In this document: positions 33,205 through 53,555 of the stretch, piece by piece | Layout: the number at the start of each line of letters is the position of its first letter | Position numbering within the stretch: the first letter of the stretch is position 1 | From: Zonotrichia leucophrys gambelii | Taxonomy: Eukaryota > Chordata > Aves > Passeriformes > Passerellidae | DNA: 64,000 bases | Reading direction: 5' to 3' | Assembly: GCF_028769735.1 (NCBI RefSeq) | Contig: NC_088178.1 | Span: 22,084,357 to 22,148,356, forward strand | Position numbers and translations under genes: made by a program | Notes under the pieces: model-generated | Told to the model about the DNA's origin: nothing | What the model saw: the letters and a program-made list of their open reading frames with translations, nothing else | The model's database searches: none

Positions 33205-33350
33205 CCATCATCTCCATCATCTCCATCATCCCCATCATCCCCATCATCCCCATCATCCCCATCATCTCCATCACCCTCATCTTCCCCATCTTCCCCATCA
33301 TCCCCATCGCCCCATCATCTCCATCACCCCCATCATCCCCCATCCTCATC
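33205..33350. repeat. (CCCATCATC)n 9-bp minisatellite
   Basis: About fifteen copies of a 9-mer, CCCATCATC with T/C variants, are arranged head to tail without spacers. An Ile/Pro-rich open frame across it is an artefact. Confidence 0.93.
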
Positions 33351-36300
33351 TGGAGGTGCTGCTGGCAGAGACTGGAGGGTCAGCATTGAAGAATTTGCTG
33401 AGCTAAATTATCCAGAAAGGGACTGCAAAGCATGGAGACACCAGGTAAAACTTAAGCAAGAGCCCCAGGTGATATACAGACAAAAGCTGCAGGAATTTAA
33501 GCCACTTAGGCATTATTAACAGCTGGGTTTGTCTGACATGTGCCTTGCAGCAGGTTAAAATAAAACCCCAGTGCGGTCCCTGCTGGACTTGCAGCTCCTG
33601 AAAACAGAGGCAGCCCCAGTGTATAATAGGATCTTCACTGCTGTTCTGGGGCTTGAATAACATTATGGTGACTTTGCATAGATTTTTTTGCCCTTAATGC
33701 AAATAGAGGAATGATTTTCTAATCAGGTAAGATTAGGCTGAAACATGATAGCTAGAGTTTGGTTTATTAATGAAATACAAAGAAGTAGCCTGTACCTTTG
33801 TAAACTATTCTTAAAAATAATGCAATGTTAAAAAAAAAAATTGGTTTCTTTGGCTAGCAGTCATGTGAGAGAGCCTTGATGCAAATCTTTGTAATGAGTG
33901 CATTCCGATGAGCGTTTGAAAAATATATATGTATTTATTTGCATTGATATGTTTATATGGCTTTACATATCAACTTAGTCAGGAAAAATTGAATAAAATG
34001 TCTCAGGTCTGGGAAATGAGAAGAGATTATGAAAAGCAGATTTAATATAGCACCGTTTTTTGATGTTTGTGGCACATTTCATCATATTGCCAGAGACACC
34101 CAATTACACAGCTTGCAGAGTAATCAGCAAATGGGGAATCCAAAGGAGAATATTAACTCTGGTCTTTTTTTTTCCCCTTCCTCCTCCTCCTTCTTTAGCA
34201 AATATTATGTTATGCCTTATGGAAATGGATCAAAATGCCACATGTGCAGTTAATACTGAGCTCTGGAGCTCTTTCAAATCTTATTTTTCCCCTCACATTG
34301 TATTTTTCTGGAACAAACCTCCTGATAACTTTAGGACATGGTCTTCAAGGCCAAAGCACCACCTTAAACTTCCTGCAAGTTTGGGTTTCAGTTTTACCCG
34401 GTGGCTGACTTTACCTCATCAGCCTTGTGTGAGGGAAAATTTGAGTTATTAATTGAAGATAACCATGTTTAAGGACGTGATCATAGTTCATCCATTTATT
34501 TCCCTCTTTGTGAAGGCAGGAATTTACTGAGCAGTTTGATGTCCTTGATGGTCACAGACACTCCTCACCCACATGGTTTTTAATATTCAAAGCAGACCTG
34601 TAACTGCAGTGGAAAAGGAGATCTAATGATTAATATTTCCCTTATTGTGGATTTAAAAAAAACCCAGCAATGGCTGCAGTGTAGGGCAGTTGTGGCTGGC
34701 TGATATTTTGGGTGCATGTGATCAAACAGTCTTCAAAGGCACTGATGGAACTGGGTCAAAACTATTAGCACTAAAATTTTTGCAGTGTCTGCCCACATTC
34801 CCACTGTTCTGGTTCTCTGCCTGGCTTAAGAAAAAGCCACTTTTCTTGAGAATGTCTAAAAACTTATTAATCACTGTTACAAATGCACTTGCATTTCCTT
34901 CCAGATTACCTTCCCCCTTCTATGTGTTTCCCTTTACATTATTTCTACAGTTGAGAAAATAAATTGGGAAATCATATTAATGGGGGATGACATTCTGAAA
35001 TGGAATAATCTGATTTTTTTAAAGAGCTTGATTATCAGATGACTTCAGGAAAATATTGATAAATTCAGAATTTTTTTTATCTGCTTCACCAGGCAACAAA
35101 TTGTGCCTATACCCAAGGTGAAAATCCCATTAAATAATTACCAACTTCCTGCCCAAGAAGTAGTTTCACCTTTCAGGTCCAAACTAACCCTGAAGGAACA
35201 GGAGGTGCAGGAACGAGTTTGCAGAAGCTTTTCTGCCATCTCCTGGAGCACAGCCCCCCATGGCTAGGTGTAGAAAAGGGGACAGGTCCTCACCAAAAGA
35301 ACAGAAACATCCTCAAAATCACACAGAAAGCCCAATTGTTTGAGAGTGGCCCCATTTATTGTGCACCACTGCCTTTAGAGATGTGCTGTTTGGTCTTTCC
35401 TATCTTCACCTCAGCAGGCAGGAATTTTCCCCTGGGTTGTGCAGGAAGGGGACAAGAGGTGCTGCAGCCACTGCAGTGGTGTTTTATGGCCAAGGGGGAT
35501 TTTCACCTGACATCCCAACAGCAAGAAGCTGATATTCAGCACCTTCTTGTGCAGCTTTTTCTGTGTGGCCCCAGCCTCAGGTTAATGAATGATTCACAGA
35601 ATGCATTTTTCTTGGTTTTTTTTTTTTCCTTTTTATTAGCTGAGTATGAAAACAGGCAATAATTTTACAGAAAGCAGGACTGGCACAATTGGTACATAGC
35701 ATCATGCTGCAGCTTTTCAGAAATGAATATAAACTCTTTTTTTTCTTCTTCTTCTTCATTTACCTACCAGAATAAATAAATATGATACACATTCACTCAA
35801 TAGTGAATTCTAAAGCACAAGGTCTTACACTACAGCTCAATTTTACAGCGATCTGTACAGTGTATTACTTTGATTTCCTTTTTGCAATTTAAAAGCCTTT
35901 GTTCCTTTGCAAGATGGGTTTGACATACAAACACGGGTACACTTTGGAGCTAACTGTACACCTTGGGTCAGAACCTGGGGAAAAAAAATAAATTGACTGC
36001 TTCCTGGCATGAGAAAATAAACAAAAAAGTTATTTTCCATTGCACAGATACATCTAAGGTTCTGCTTTATGGGATGGCCCCACTCAATGGACAGAGCAGT
36101 TAGGGAAGGCTTTGGCCATTCATAGAGCATCAGCTGCGCCATTTAATTTGCTGTGGGTTTAATGTGTGTCTTACAGAGGTTTTGAAGAGGACTTCCAGCC
36201 TGGAACCCAGACTATTAAAAATATAATTACATTTTTTTTGTTAGTATACAGAAAATTGAATATTCTTTACAAACCAATGTGGGGGTTGAGTGCTGTTCCC

Positions 36301-36789
36301 AGCTGTGCCCCAGTGAAACCGGTGCAGTAATCCCACTCTGGCAAGCAATGGGGGTCCCAGTTTGTGTACCTCAGCTTTTGCATCCCTTCCCCAGGAGCCT
36401 GGGACAGCCAGGGCCGGTGTGGATGCTGCTGCCTGAGCAGCTGGGAAGCAAAGAGCCCCCACAAAGCCTGCGGGGAGCAGGGGAGGGAACCTGGAACACG
36501 GCGGGAGCGTCGCAGCCGCGCGCCAGAGCAGGGGATTTCTTTGTTTGTTTGATCTTGCATTGCTGGCATTTTTGGGGGTTGTTGTTTATTACACCAACCT
36601 CTTCTTATCCTTCCACTGTGGATTTGGGCTGAGAGCAGACCTATGCAGAGAAACAGCTTTTTTTTGCACTCAAAAGAAAAAAAAAATTAGATGTATTCTG
36701 CTGCTCTAGAACAGATCGTAAAAAAGCAGCAAGGGGCGCATGGAGGGCTAAGAAGGGAGGAAAAGAAAAATCAACACAGCTCGTAAAAA

Positions 36790-36935
36790 CCAGCAGGAAA
36801 GTTCTGTAATTGACTTTTTTCAAGCTTAATTGAATTATGTTTCAGAGCTACTGTAATTAAACTAATAGAATATGGTGGATTTTAATTTGCATTCCTTTTC
36901 TAGAGAGGTTTATTTAATCTTTTATGTATGAACTC
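36790..36935. promoter_or_regulatory. Candidate homeodomain-site-rich element
   Basis: Within about 150 bp occur CTGTAATTGACT, GCTTAATTGAATTATG, ACTGTAATTAAACTAATAG and TTTTAATTTGC, a dense cluster of TAAT(T) cores in non-repetitive sequence. The function is inferred from motif density only. Confidence 0.28.
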
Positions 36936-39900
36936 TTCAGAAATGTCCTGATGTTGCTCAAAATTGTCATGTCAGTAGAAGTACCGCACATGGAACACAG
37001 GGACAGAAATAATTAAGTTCCCACACTTGTGTCCTCCCACTTTGGTTTTTCTTCAGCAAAAATGAGCATCTCTCTGGCTGGCTGCAGTGGCAACACATAC
37101 CTAGAGCTCATTAAAAATTCTTCACATGGTGAAACAGGTAAATGAGAAAGGAGATGCGGAGGGATCTGCTTGCTGATGGTTATTTTCATATTTGGCAGCA
37201 TTTTTTGTGTTTCCTACACAGCAAATGATGATATTTCTTGGAGGAAATACAGGGAAGAAAAATATCTCCCTTTATTCACATATTCACCATCAAGGACATT
37301 TCCGCCTTTTAAGCTAAAATAATTTTAAAAACCAAAAAAAAAAAGGAAAAAAAGATGTTTCAGCCTCCCAGCATCATTACTGGATACTTTCTCATTTAGC
37401 ATTTCTCCTGCACTGTTTAAATATTTTCCTTTTTTATTTTTTAATTAACACTTATTAGACTTCTCTTGCATGTAGAAGACATTTAACTGCAAACTTTTGC
37501 CCTCAATATTGTCACTGATTTTCTCCTGGGACTTGGTCCTGCAAGAACCATGTATAAAACCTTTATAAATTTGCTAAGGAGGGTTTGGAGCCGTAGTTGG
37601 TTCCCCAAGGAGAGGCAAAGCAAACAAAGCCATAGGAAGGGCAAAAGATTGGCAGAGGAAATACTCGGATCTATAACCTGTTTCCAAATAGGAACTAGGG
37701 AGACTTTTGCCAGATTTTCCACCACTGTTTTTAAAGGATTTGGCAAATTCTCTTCCTGGCCTATGTGCCACGCTGTGCGTTTGTCTGGCACTCCTTTTAG
37801 ACATTAAAAAATCAACTTGAGCGTCTGCCCCACAGAACACAAAATGCCGCTTCCCTTTTTACATTTCACCTCCCCGTGGTGGAGCTGTCCCAGGAATGCC
37901 CTGCCCTGGCACCAGGCTGGCACAGCACCCAGAGGGGATGGAAAACTCCTTTTCTCCCCTCTAACAGCTCAGTTGCAGCGTCTCTGTGTTACACTCCAAG
38001 CATCTCATGCCTGTGATGGAAGAAGCCACGTTATATCCAATTAAAATGTTTGTTAACAAGTGTCAGATCTCTGTCTGGAAGTGAGGAGGGGAACCTCAAT
38101 CTGTTTTGATTCTGACTGATATCAGTGTATTCATTTTCCTAAATAGCTGGGGCTGGTGGAAGGAAAGGGGACAAGCAGAGCTCACATCCCAAATCAGGAC
38201 ATTTGCAGAGGTTCTTCCCACCTGGAGAAACATCCAGCTTTGCTAAGTTCAAAGAGAAATGATGCAGAATCAGTCCTTTCAGCCTTCCCAATACATACAC
38301 AGGGTTATATTGCTGGGGGAGTTTCTCCCTATGTTTTTTCATAATTTTCTTTTGGTCAGAAATAGCCCAAGATCTCAGAGACCTTACAACAATATGCAGG
38401 CAAGATTCAGTTTTGACAGATAATTAATTACTATAATTTTGCAAGCTGTGAGCCAAGATTCTTGCATTTTTGCACTTCCAAATCCATTTTGGCTTTTCAG
38501 GTCAGCTCACTCCCCTCATGGATGTTTAAGGTTGACTGTGAGAAGGTAAACCCCAAACTTTGCATAAAATACTTTAGGAGCTCATCTGTATTTAAGAAAA
38601 ATCGATTTTTTCCTCTTTATTTTTAAATTTTATGTATTTCCACCCTGATTCAGAATGGGAGAAATAATCTCCAGGTGGGAATGACTCACATGCCCTGGTC
38701 CAGGACCAGCTGCACCTCAGTCGGCTGCTGCTCCTCGCAGAGGCAGATGAGGATGGTGCTGAACAAATACCCCTGGGGACTGATGGAGATCCAGGTGTCT
38801 CCTCTCCCAGTTTGCTTCCTGAGCTGTGCTGGCCTCACCCCAATGCTGGTTTTTAATGGGGTGAGAGATGCTCCACTAGTGAAGTTCCTGGTAGCAGCTC
38901 CAAGGCTCTGTGAGGAAGGAGATCAGCAGAACACAGGGATGAAAGGGTCAGGCTCCAGGGTCAGTTGAGATGTGTGAAGGCTGCAAACGTTAAAATGAAT
39001 TTTTGCATCAAGGCACAGGGAAGAGTTTCCCTCCTTGGCTCAGTGGGGAAGGTCTTGTCTCCCTCCAGAGGATCATGGCAAATCTAGTGCTGGATCAAGC
39101 TTATCTCCTGTGCTCTGTGTCCTTGCCTTGCAGGAGCAGGCCATAAATCCAGGTGTTCTGACCCTCCTGTGGCAGATGCTCTGGTACCATCATGAGCCAT
39201 GGTCAGGCTGTGTGTGCCCTGGTGGGAGCTGATGCCTCCCTTTCCAGCCCCAAGGGCACAGAAGAGATGCCTGTGCTACCTGGGATGCTGCAAGAGTGAC
39301 TGCAACCCCATGCTTTCTGCCTAACACACCACTGACATGAGCTGCAGTTTATGAGCATCTTAATTAATTAAAAAAAGCTCAAGTGCAGATCTGATCTCAC
39401 ACCCAATTACCTCACTTGTTCACTGGCACCAGGGAACAACATCAGAAGTGGTGCTCATTAAATCTGTGTTTTCCCTGCTCTGGTAAAGCAACTCCACAGC
39501 CCAGAGTGGTGCAGAGGTCAGCAGGGCACAGAAAAAAATATAGGTAAATAAAGCCTTTTGAGGACGGAGGAGGAAAATTAAAGCTTTGTTTGGGTGTCCC
39601 TGGCTTGGGTGACAGACAGCAAAAATTGAAAGCTGGGACTTTCTTTCTGGACAGAGTAAATGTGCTTTGGTGGTTTTAATTTACTCAGGCTCCTTTGAAA
39701 GCGGCAGCCAAAAATCTGCTTCCTACAAATACATTTGGTTTTGGCAAAGTGGAGAATTCTGCCGGTCACGGCGGCTGATTTGACACAGTCAGGAAAACTA
39801 AAGCATGAGAGAAAAGCCCCAAACTGAAGTGTTTGGCACAACAGAAATATTTATGGAAGACACTCCATTTTCCTTGGAAGCTGGGGCAGCTGATGAGCTT

Positions 39901-40779
39901 CCCCCTCCCAAGGTCTGCTCCTGCTACAACTTTATGAGGGATAAATCATTATTTCCCATCAAACAGCTGGTCTTACATCTCTATTTGTGGGAATTGGATG
40001 GTTTTTCAAGAAGAAATAATTTAGCTGAAATCACTCTTTCCCTCGACTTTAAAATAGGTAATTTTACCCCCAGTATGAAGCAAGGTGGGAGTGAGAGGGG
40101 CCACACTTGGGTGGCTATGGGTCTACACTTCAGGTTAAATAAATTCTGATTATTTTCAGAGAGACAGCACAGACCTGCCCAGGCTGTCAGTGGCACCCCC
40201 AGTTGATGCTCTTGGGATACAAACATACCACCTGCCCCAGAGTCACTCTGGATTTTTTGATCCTAGGCAATGTTAGAGATGAAATCTGAATATCATCCCT
40301 CCTTAATGCTCAGAGGAATAGCAGTGAGTCAAAAATGTTTATTTGGATTTGGTTAGGCACAAAAAAAAGGGAAAAAAAGTGATTTAAATTGGCAGAAACA
40401 TTCCTTTCTCAACAAGGAAAACCATCCAAGGGTGAATGATGGGTCATTCCAATGAAATGAGACTGAAACTGTTCAGTGCATTAATTCTGAAGCTGGTGAA
40501 TTTTGGTTACTTGCAAACCCTGCATTTTTGGCAAGTTCATCTATCCCCCCTCAGCTTCCAAGAGATATAAAACCCCTGCTTACACCTGCTTTGCCTCCAG
40601 CAGTTCAGCATTTTCACTTGTTACATTTTCACTTGATAACACTTTCTGGACTGAGGGCTTGAGAACAGAATTTGGTGATCAGAGATTTTTTCCTGGACAC
40701 AGCTTGCATTAATCAAGTTTTCTGTCAAAGAACCATAAAGTTCATGGTGTGTGAACACACCAAGAGTCCATATGAAATT

Positions 40780-40785
40780 TTTATT
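40780..40785 (-). terminator. DMBX1: Candidate DMBX1 polyadenylation signal (AATAAA)
   Basis: The minus strand reads AATAAA here, about 0.9 kb after the DMBX1 stop, followed within 30 bases by a GT-rich stretch (CTTGGTGTGTTCAC). I saw no other AATAAA between it and the stop codon. Transcript data would be decisive. Confidence 0.4.
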
Positions 40786-41681
40786 ACTATCTATTACCAA
40801 AGACCAAAATGCTCTCCAAAAAGAAAACCCTGTAACTTGTAAATAAAGTTTACACTTCTCTGAAGATCAAAGAAGAAACAATATAGATCAAAAATAATCT
40901 GCAAATTTGGCCTTCATTTGCTCCCAGCCCGCAGCGTTTGGCCAATATTTTGTCCTCTTTGAGCAAGTGCTATTAAAAAGAAAAATGCTTGCCTTATAGG
41001 AAGTGCTTAAACAGGAAATTCACCTTCAGATCATTTCCCAGTTGTTAAAAAATTAGCTTCAGCAGAGAAGGGAGAATGTAGGGGTGAAGTGCACGATCAT
41101 GTCTCTTCCTCATGAACACCTTTAGGACGCTGACCCAAGAAGAGCAACTAGCTACCAGCTGAGGTCGAGGTGATGGCTGTTTTGTAACTCTGATCCTAGC
41201 TACTAAAATCGAAAAGGAAAGGGGAATAAAAGCAAAAGAAGTCACAGTTCTGTAACACTGACAGTAACACACAGATGATGGGTGCTGCCAACATTTTAAA
41301 CTATATACAAGATGAAGCAGGACTCTTTCTTCCCCCAAAGAACGTAACAACAGCAACAAAACAAAAGATGAATAAAACACAGTTGGCACCTTATCGAGGG
41401 ATGAGGAGAGGGGGCTCCTCCTGAACGTTACAGGCTGAACCCATGGCAGTCCAGAGCACAGTTCATCTGTCTAAACACAGATCCTCTCCCCCTTCCTCAT
41501 TAAATATTTAGCGAAGACCAGGCCAGTAGCAATGTCTGACGCAACCATGGTGCTAACAGGACGTTAATAAACACAAAGTTTTCCCTGCAAGGGAGCACCT
41601 CACTCCAGAAGAGGTGGGGGTGCTGGGGATCCGAGGAGTGCCAGGAGTGGTGCCAGCCCCTGGGGCACCTTCTCAGGGCAG

Positions 41682-48653
<6,972 letters not shown>

Positions 48654-48798
48654 ACTATATCTCACTCATGCTGATCAAAATATGGGAAATTAATTTTTTT
48701 GCATGCCACAATATAGTTTATCATATTACAGTGACTTTTAATGCATTGTCCTAGCTCTATCCCAGGGCTAGCTGGGATTTTGCCCCTATCACTGCCTA

Positions 48799-48853
48799 CA
48801 GTGGACTATTTGTAATCCATTACAAATAGTAATAGATTACAGATAGTCCACTG
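48799..48853. repeat. Nested inverted repeat (hairpin/cruciform-capable)
   Basis: Arms CAGTGGACTATTTGTAATC (48799-48817) and GATTACAGATAGTCCACTG (48835-48853) are reverse complements with one mismatch, around a 17-base loop. Part of the left arm and loop also form a perfect palindrome, CTATTTGTAAT-CC-ATTACAAATAG, so two alternative hairpins are possible. Confidence 0.9.
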
Positions 48854-51142
48854 GAACGTCAAATAATGTTTCTCATCTGAACTCACTCATTTATAATTTG
48901 CTTCCATTCATTATTCATTTTTCTAGCAGGTCTTCTTAAGAAAACACAAATGGCATGGTGGGGAGGGGGGGTGAGAAAAGAGCATGTGATGAAAAAGAAG
49001 ATAAATCTGCACCATAATAGCACCAAAAATGTTATGGCTAAAGGGGGAATAAGTTTTGCAATAAATACTGACATTTCATAGCTCAATATCAAGGAAATTA
49101 TTTCAGAAAACTAATGGCTTTTTTTTTTTCTAGTGTGGGCTCTGCGTGAAACTTCAAGCTCTTTTTCCTTACAGACCATCTGTAAAACTGAGCTAATATT
49201 GATCTCAAAAGCCAAGCAATGCTTCATTCATCCCTGTTGTAAATGACTGAGGGCCTCCAGGATGTCGTTTCTGCAGTTTGTAAGACATCAGAAAGGAAGT
49301 TGTGAAACATGAGCCACAAAATAAATTTTTTAAACCACCGTTTACATCAGCAAGTCACCATCTGGAAAGTCAGTGCAATGAACAAACGCTCAGGGAAAGA
49401 AGCTCAGCCGGACTAACTTAAGGAAAGCAGACATCTTTTCAGGCAACCTCTTAGAAAGCAATTTAAACACTGGAGGGAGGTGATGATTTCAGGAGAAATG
49501 CCCATGGTTTTAGGAGGAATGTGAAAACTTGGAAGAGCAATTATCTGCTGTATTTTCTGTACTGCAAAAAGACCTTTGTATTTGTCCATAAATTATTTAT
49601 ACCATGGAGGGACAGACTCACAGTGACGAGGCAGAGATGGAAATGAGTTGGTGCCACTGCCCCTCCTGCTCTGAACTCCTGCTCTTTCCACCTTGATGTA
49701 AGAAGTACAAACATGAAGTGACCTTGTGTAACAGCCAGAAACCAAGCAGGAGTTCCTTAAAAAGCAGCTGAATTTAGCACAGCAGGGTCTGGGGCATCTC
49801 ATGGCTTCACCATCACAAGCATCTCTGCACTGTGGTGCCCAGGAACAGGGGAGGGAAACAAGCAGCTGAGTTTGGTGAAACACTCTGCCAGCCCAAGGAT
49901 GACCCTCATGAATGTGAGTTCTGGTTCTGGGATTGTCTTCTCAAAGATGCAGCAGAAATTACAAACCCGTAATTTTGCAATTTAGTACTCTGCTTCACTC
50001 CTGTTTCCCCAAGCCCCTTGTGCTCTGCCACTGCATCATTTCAGCACTGAGTGCCAGTGGAGGGTGACAGGTCCGGGTGTGGTGATACCACAAAGATGTG
50101 ACACACCCTGATGCCAGCTTCATCTGCTTTGTGTCTGCCTGTTCACCCACTCTGCGCTGATTCCCCATTCTTCTAAGATAAAATGTGAAAATGAACGTTT
50201 TCCAAAGCTCACAAGGATGCCACAGCTCTGCTCTAATGGAGCTTAGGGAAGATTTAAGCAATGACAAAATTGTTTGCTGGTTCTCTGATCAAGGAAATGG
50301 ACTTTGCAAATCAAGAGAGTTTTGGCATTCTTATCTATTTTCCTCACGATGGGTTTCACAGTGAAATTACAGCTGTGATATCGCTTTCTGGGACTGCAAA
50401 GTTTTGCTGGTGGTGGCATGTGTTAAGGGACATGTCCCAGTGACATGGCCATAGAGGACATCTCCCACCTGACCTGTGGTGCAGCCTCACCCATCCTTGG
50501 TGTGGATCATTTGCCAAGAGCATCATGCCACCCAATGCAGTTGTTCACTGCCTCGCTGTCACAGACAAGGGCAGGACTGGCTTTTCTGGCCAACACAGGC
50601 AGCAAAACAGAGATCTGCAACTCCATTCTGCCTCCTCCCCTCTCACCACCTCACTTGTGAACCAGCTGGCTGGCTGCACCAGCTTTGGCCAGCGGGGTGG
50701 AGGTCTCAAAGCTTGTTAAGTCCCTGAGTGTCTTGTGAAAACCATCTGAGGACACAGAGCCTATTAACTGCCCTGGGCTGCTGCCAGACCTCTGTCCCTG
50801 ACAGGGGCTGGAGAATCCACACCGGGCTCAGCCTTGCCAGGAGATACGTGGGAGGCCAAGCGTCTTTGACTCCCAGCTCACAGAAATGCCTGTTTCTCTC
50901 TTCTAATCCCCCTTGCATGTCATGGGCTGTGCAGCAAGCTGGCACATTAAAGGAAAAAGGAAGAGGGAGAGGAGGGGAATTTTCCCATACCATACAGTCT
51001 TCCAAGGACACTGCCAGTGGTGTTGTGTCTGCAGCCCAGTGTTTCCACTGAAACACTTGCTCCAGGAATATTTTGGTGGTTTTGATTGTTAAAAAATGAT
51101 TTTATGTATACATTTTTCCGGTGGCTTGGAAGAAAGCGTATT

Positions 51143-51296
51143 TAAAAAAAAGAAAAAAGAAAAAAGAAAAAAGAAAAAAGAAAAAAGAAAAAAGAAAAAA
51201 GAAAAAAGAAAAGAAAAAAGAAAAAAGAAAAAAGAAAAAAGAAAAAAGAAAAAAGAAAAAAGAAAAAAGAAAAAAAGAAAAAAGAAAAAAAGAGAA
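51143..51296. repeat. (GAAAAAA)n heptamer array
   Basis: About twenty copies of GAAAAAA with occasional GAAAA or GAAAAAAA variants, all purine on the plus strand. Lys-rich open frames across it are artefacts. Confidence 0.96.
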
Positions 51297-53492
51297 GGAC
51301 CTCGCAGGGGTGGACTCGGGAAGGGAGTCAATGCCCATCACAGCTTTGGTGATGCAGTGCAGACAACAGGCAGAACTTCTACTCAGTTGTGCAGCAAATG
51401 TATCATCCCAGATTCTGTATAAAAAATGAGGGAATTTACTGAGCGAGACGGTTCAGCCGGGTAAGCAAAGTTAACTGAGACCACAAATAGCTCCTGTTTA
51501 ACTGTCAGCTCCCAGCTCACTCCAACCCCAATAAATTAAATATTTAAAAGACATCATGCAGCAATTTTTTTTAATGGAGAAAGCCATTCATCAAGCCACT
51601 GCTGTGTTTCACAAGCTGTCGAATAGTGCTTACACTGGTTAAAATAATCTTTATATTTCATTAAGCAACCAAATAAGCTGATCCCTTCCCACTGGCTGTA
51701 TAGATGGTTTTAATTTTCAAAATCTGCAAATGCATCTTTTATGTCTCTGCGTGGCTGGAGGGCCTCAGGAACAGCCACAGCCAGGAGCAGGATGAGAGCA
51801 AAGTTTGAACTCCTGCTTTCTTGAAGGGTATGGGCTTGAGCAGCTGTGGATAAGCTGGGAGGGTTACAGGATCCATCCTGAAAGAAAGAGGATTCCTCAT
51901 CATGATTTTGTGCATCAGAGATCAACGAAGAGTTAGGAGCAGTGAAGAAAGGAGATGGAAGCTGAGGAAAGGTGCAGGAAAACAGTAAGTGAGAGAAAAA
52001 AGCCCTGGTGGGGGCCTGTGGGCTGATGCTGCAGCGTTTGCTCAGCACAGTGCATAAAGGATGCTGCAGGCAGTGCCTGGGCTGGTGGCATCTCCTTCCA
52101 CGGCCCCTCAGGGCAGCAGCAGAGACTCTCCCACCCCCAGCATCCCAATCCAGCCCTCTCCCAGCTCCCCACATTGCTCAGCACCGGCTGTGAGCTCTCC
52201 TCACATGCCCTGCACCAGACCCTGCCGGGGCTCCCCCTCCTCCTGTCTGTACAATCCTGCCATTGCCACCCCAGGGTCAAAAGCCCTCCTATGGCTTGCA
52301 CCTCTCATTTATTGCTATGGAAATAGCAATAAATAAAATAGCTCTCAGTTCTTGCTATGGAAGGCTCATGGATGCTGTGCCTATCTTCCTTCCCAAGCCT
52401 GCAGACTTCTCAGAGCTCAGGAGCCGCGTCCTGCCAGCACCCAGCCTCACAGACAGCACGTGGGATTTCCCCCAGCTGTAACTGCTGCTGTCTATGAGAA
52501 ACCCAGCTTTCTCCATTCCTGCATTGCTCTGAGGCCAGGCAATGCAGGATTCTGCCCTTCCCAGACTAATCCAGGGACCCACCACTCTGTAATCAGCTGC
52601 TGCTGTTCAATCTGGTGCAAAACAACCTGCACATTTACCATCCAGAAAGAGCAGCCCTGTTATCCCAGGGCAGAGCTCCAGCCAGCGTGGCTCCCATCCA
52701 TCCTTCCCAGCACTGGTCTTCAAAACCTCAGGTGCCCCTGAAGCCATGCAGCACAAAAGTGCTGCAATTTATGGTGCACCATGTAACAGCATGGCATACA
52801 GGGGAGATCTGACTCTGGGTTTTAATATTCTCGGCTTTCTACAAGGCTTTAAGTTTTCCTATTTAGCTGGCAACTAATTTTGTATAATTCTGCATGTAAT
52901 TCTGTCCTGAGAGAAGATGTGAAGAGAGACCCACGCATTTCCTCCTTAGCTGAAAACCCCCTTCCTAGTGGCTTCTGTATATGTGGAATTCAGACAGATC
53001 TGAGAACAATTTAAAAAATGAGGTATTGAAGTTTTCTGAAAAGTACCTGGCAAAAAAAAATTCCATATTTTCCCTTCTATCAGGAAAAAAACCAAGCCAA
53101 CAAATCACCAAACCAAAATATCAAACAAGACATTTGCCCTTCTCAAGCAAACTCTGTCAGGTGAAATGAGGCTGGATGTAGGACATGCAGCTTTGCAGGG
53201 GCTTTGGACCATTGTCCCTTTTCCCTCCAAACAGTGAGTTATCCCAAATCCAAAGAAATACTGAGACTAAATTCATTGATCTACACGAGACTCTCAGGTG
53301 CCATCATAAAGAACGGGGTAATAAAACCTGTGAGTTAGAAATACTGAATAACTAGGAATCCTAGAGGTTTCAAGAAGAGGATGCCAGTCTGCTTTTGACT
53401 GGTGGGCACCATGGGGTGTTTCTTTATCACTTCATCAAAGCTGTCCCAGAAATGGGAGGGTTGGCGATGGTAGAGAAGGTGTATGAGGCCTT

Positions 53493-53555
53493 CTTTATGT
53501 GGGAAATAAGCTTTATGTGGGAAATAAGCTGTAAAAAAAAAAAAAAAAAAAAAAA
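53493..53555. repeat. 18-bp direct repeat followed by poly(A)23
   Basis: CTTTATGTGGGAAATAAG occurs twice in immediate tandem (53493-53510, 53511-53528) and is followed after four bases by about 23 A residues. Confidence 0.95.

Larger units (their letters stand above)
11641..41600. other. Gene-free interval between FAAH and DMBX1 (about 30 kb)
   Basis: I find no exon, RNA gene or retrogene that I can support. Open frames here are short, lack family motifs or are low-complexity. The interval holds the CR1 fragments, simple repeats and candidate regulatory stretches listed separately. Its left edge belongs to the FAAH promoter and its right edge (about 40.8-41.7 kb) probably to the DMBX1 3' UTR. 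Confidence 0.6.

Noticed and set aside
33205..33350. CRISPR-like array
   Set aside because: The 9-bp units follow each other without unique spacers, and the genome is eukaryotic.
51089..51429. Lys-rich or Phe-rich frames around 51.2 kb
   Set aside because: Products of the GAAAAAA heptamer array.
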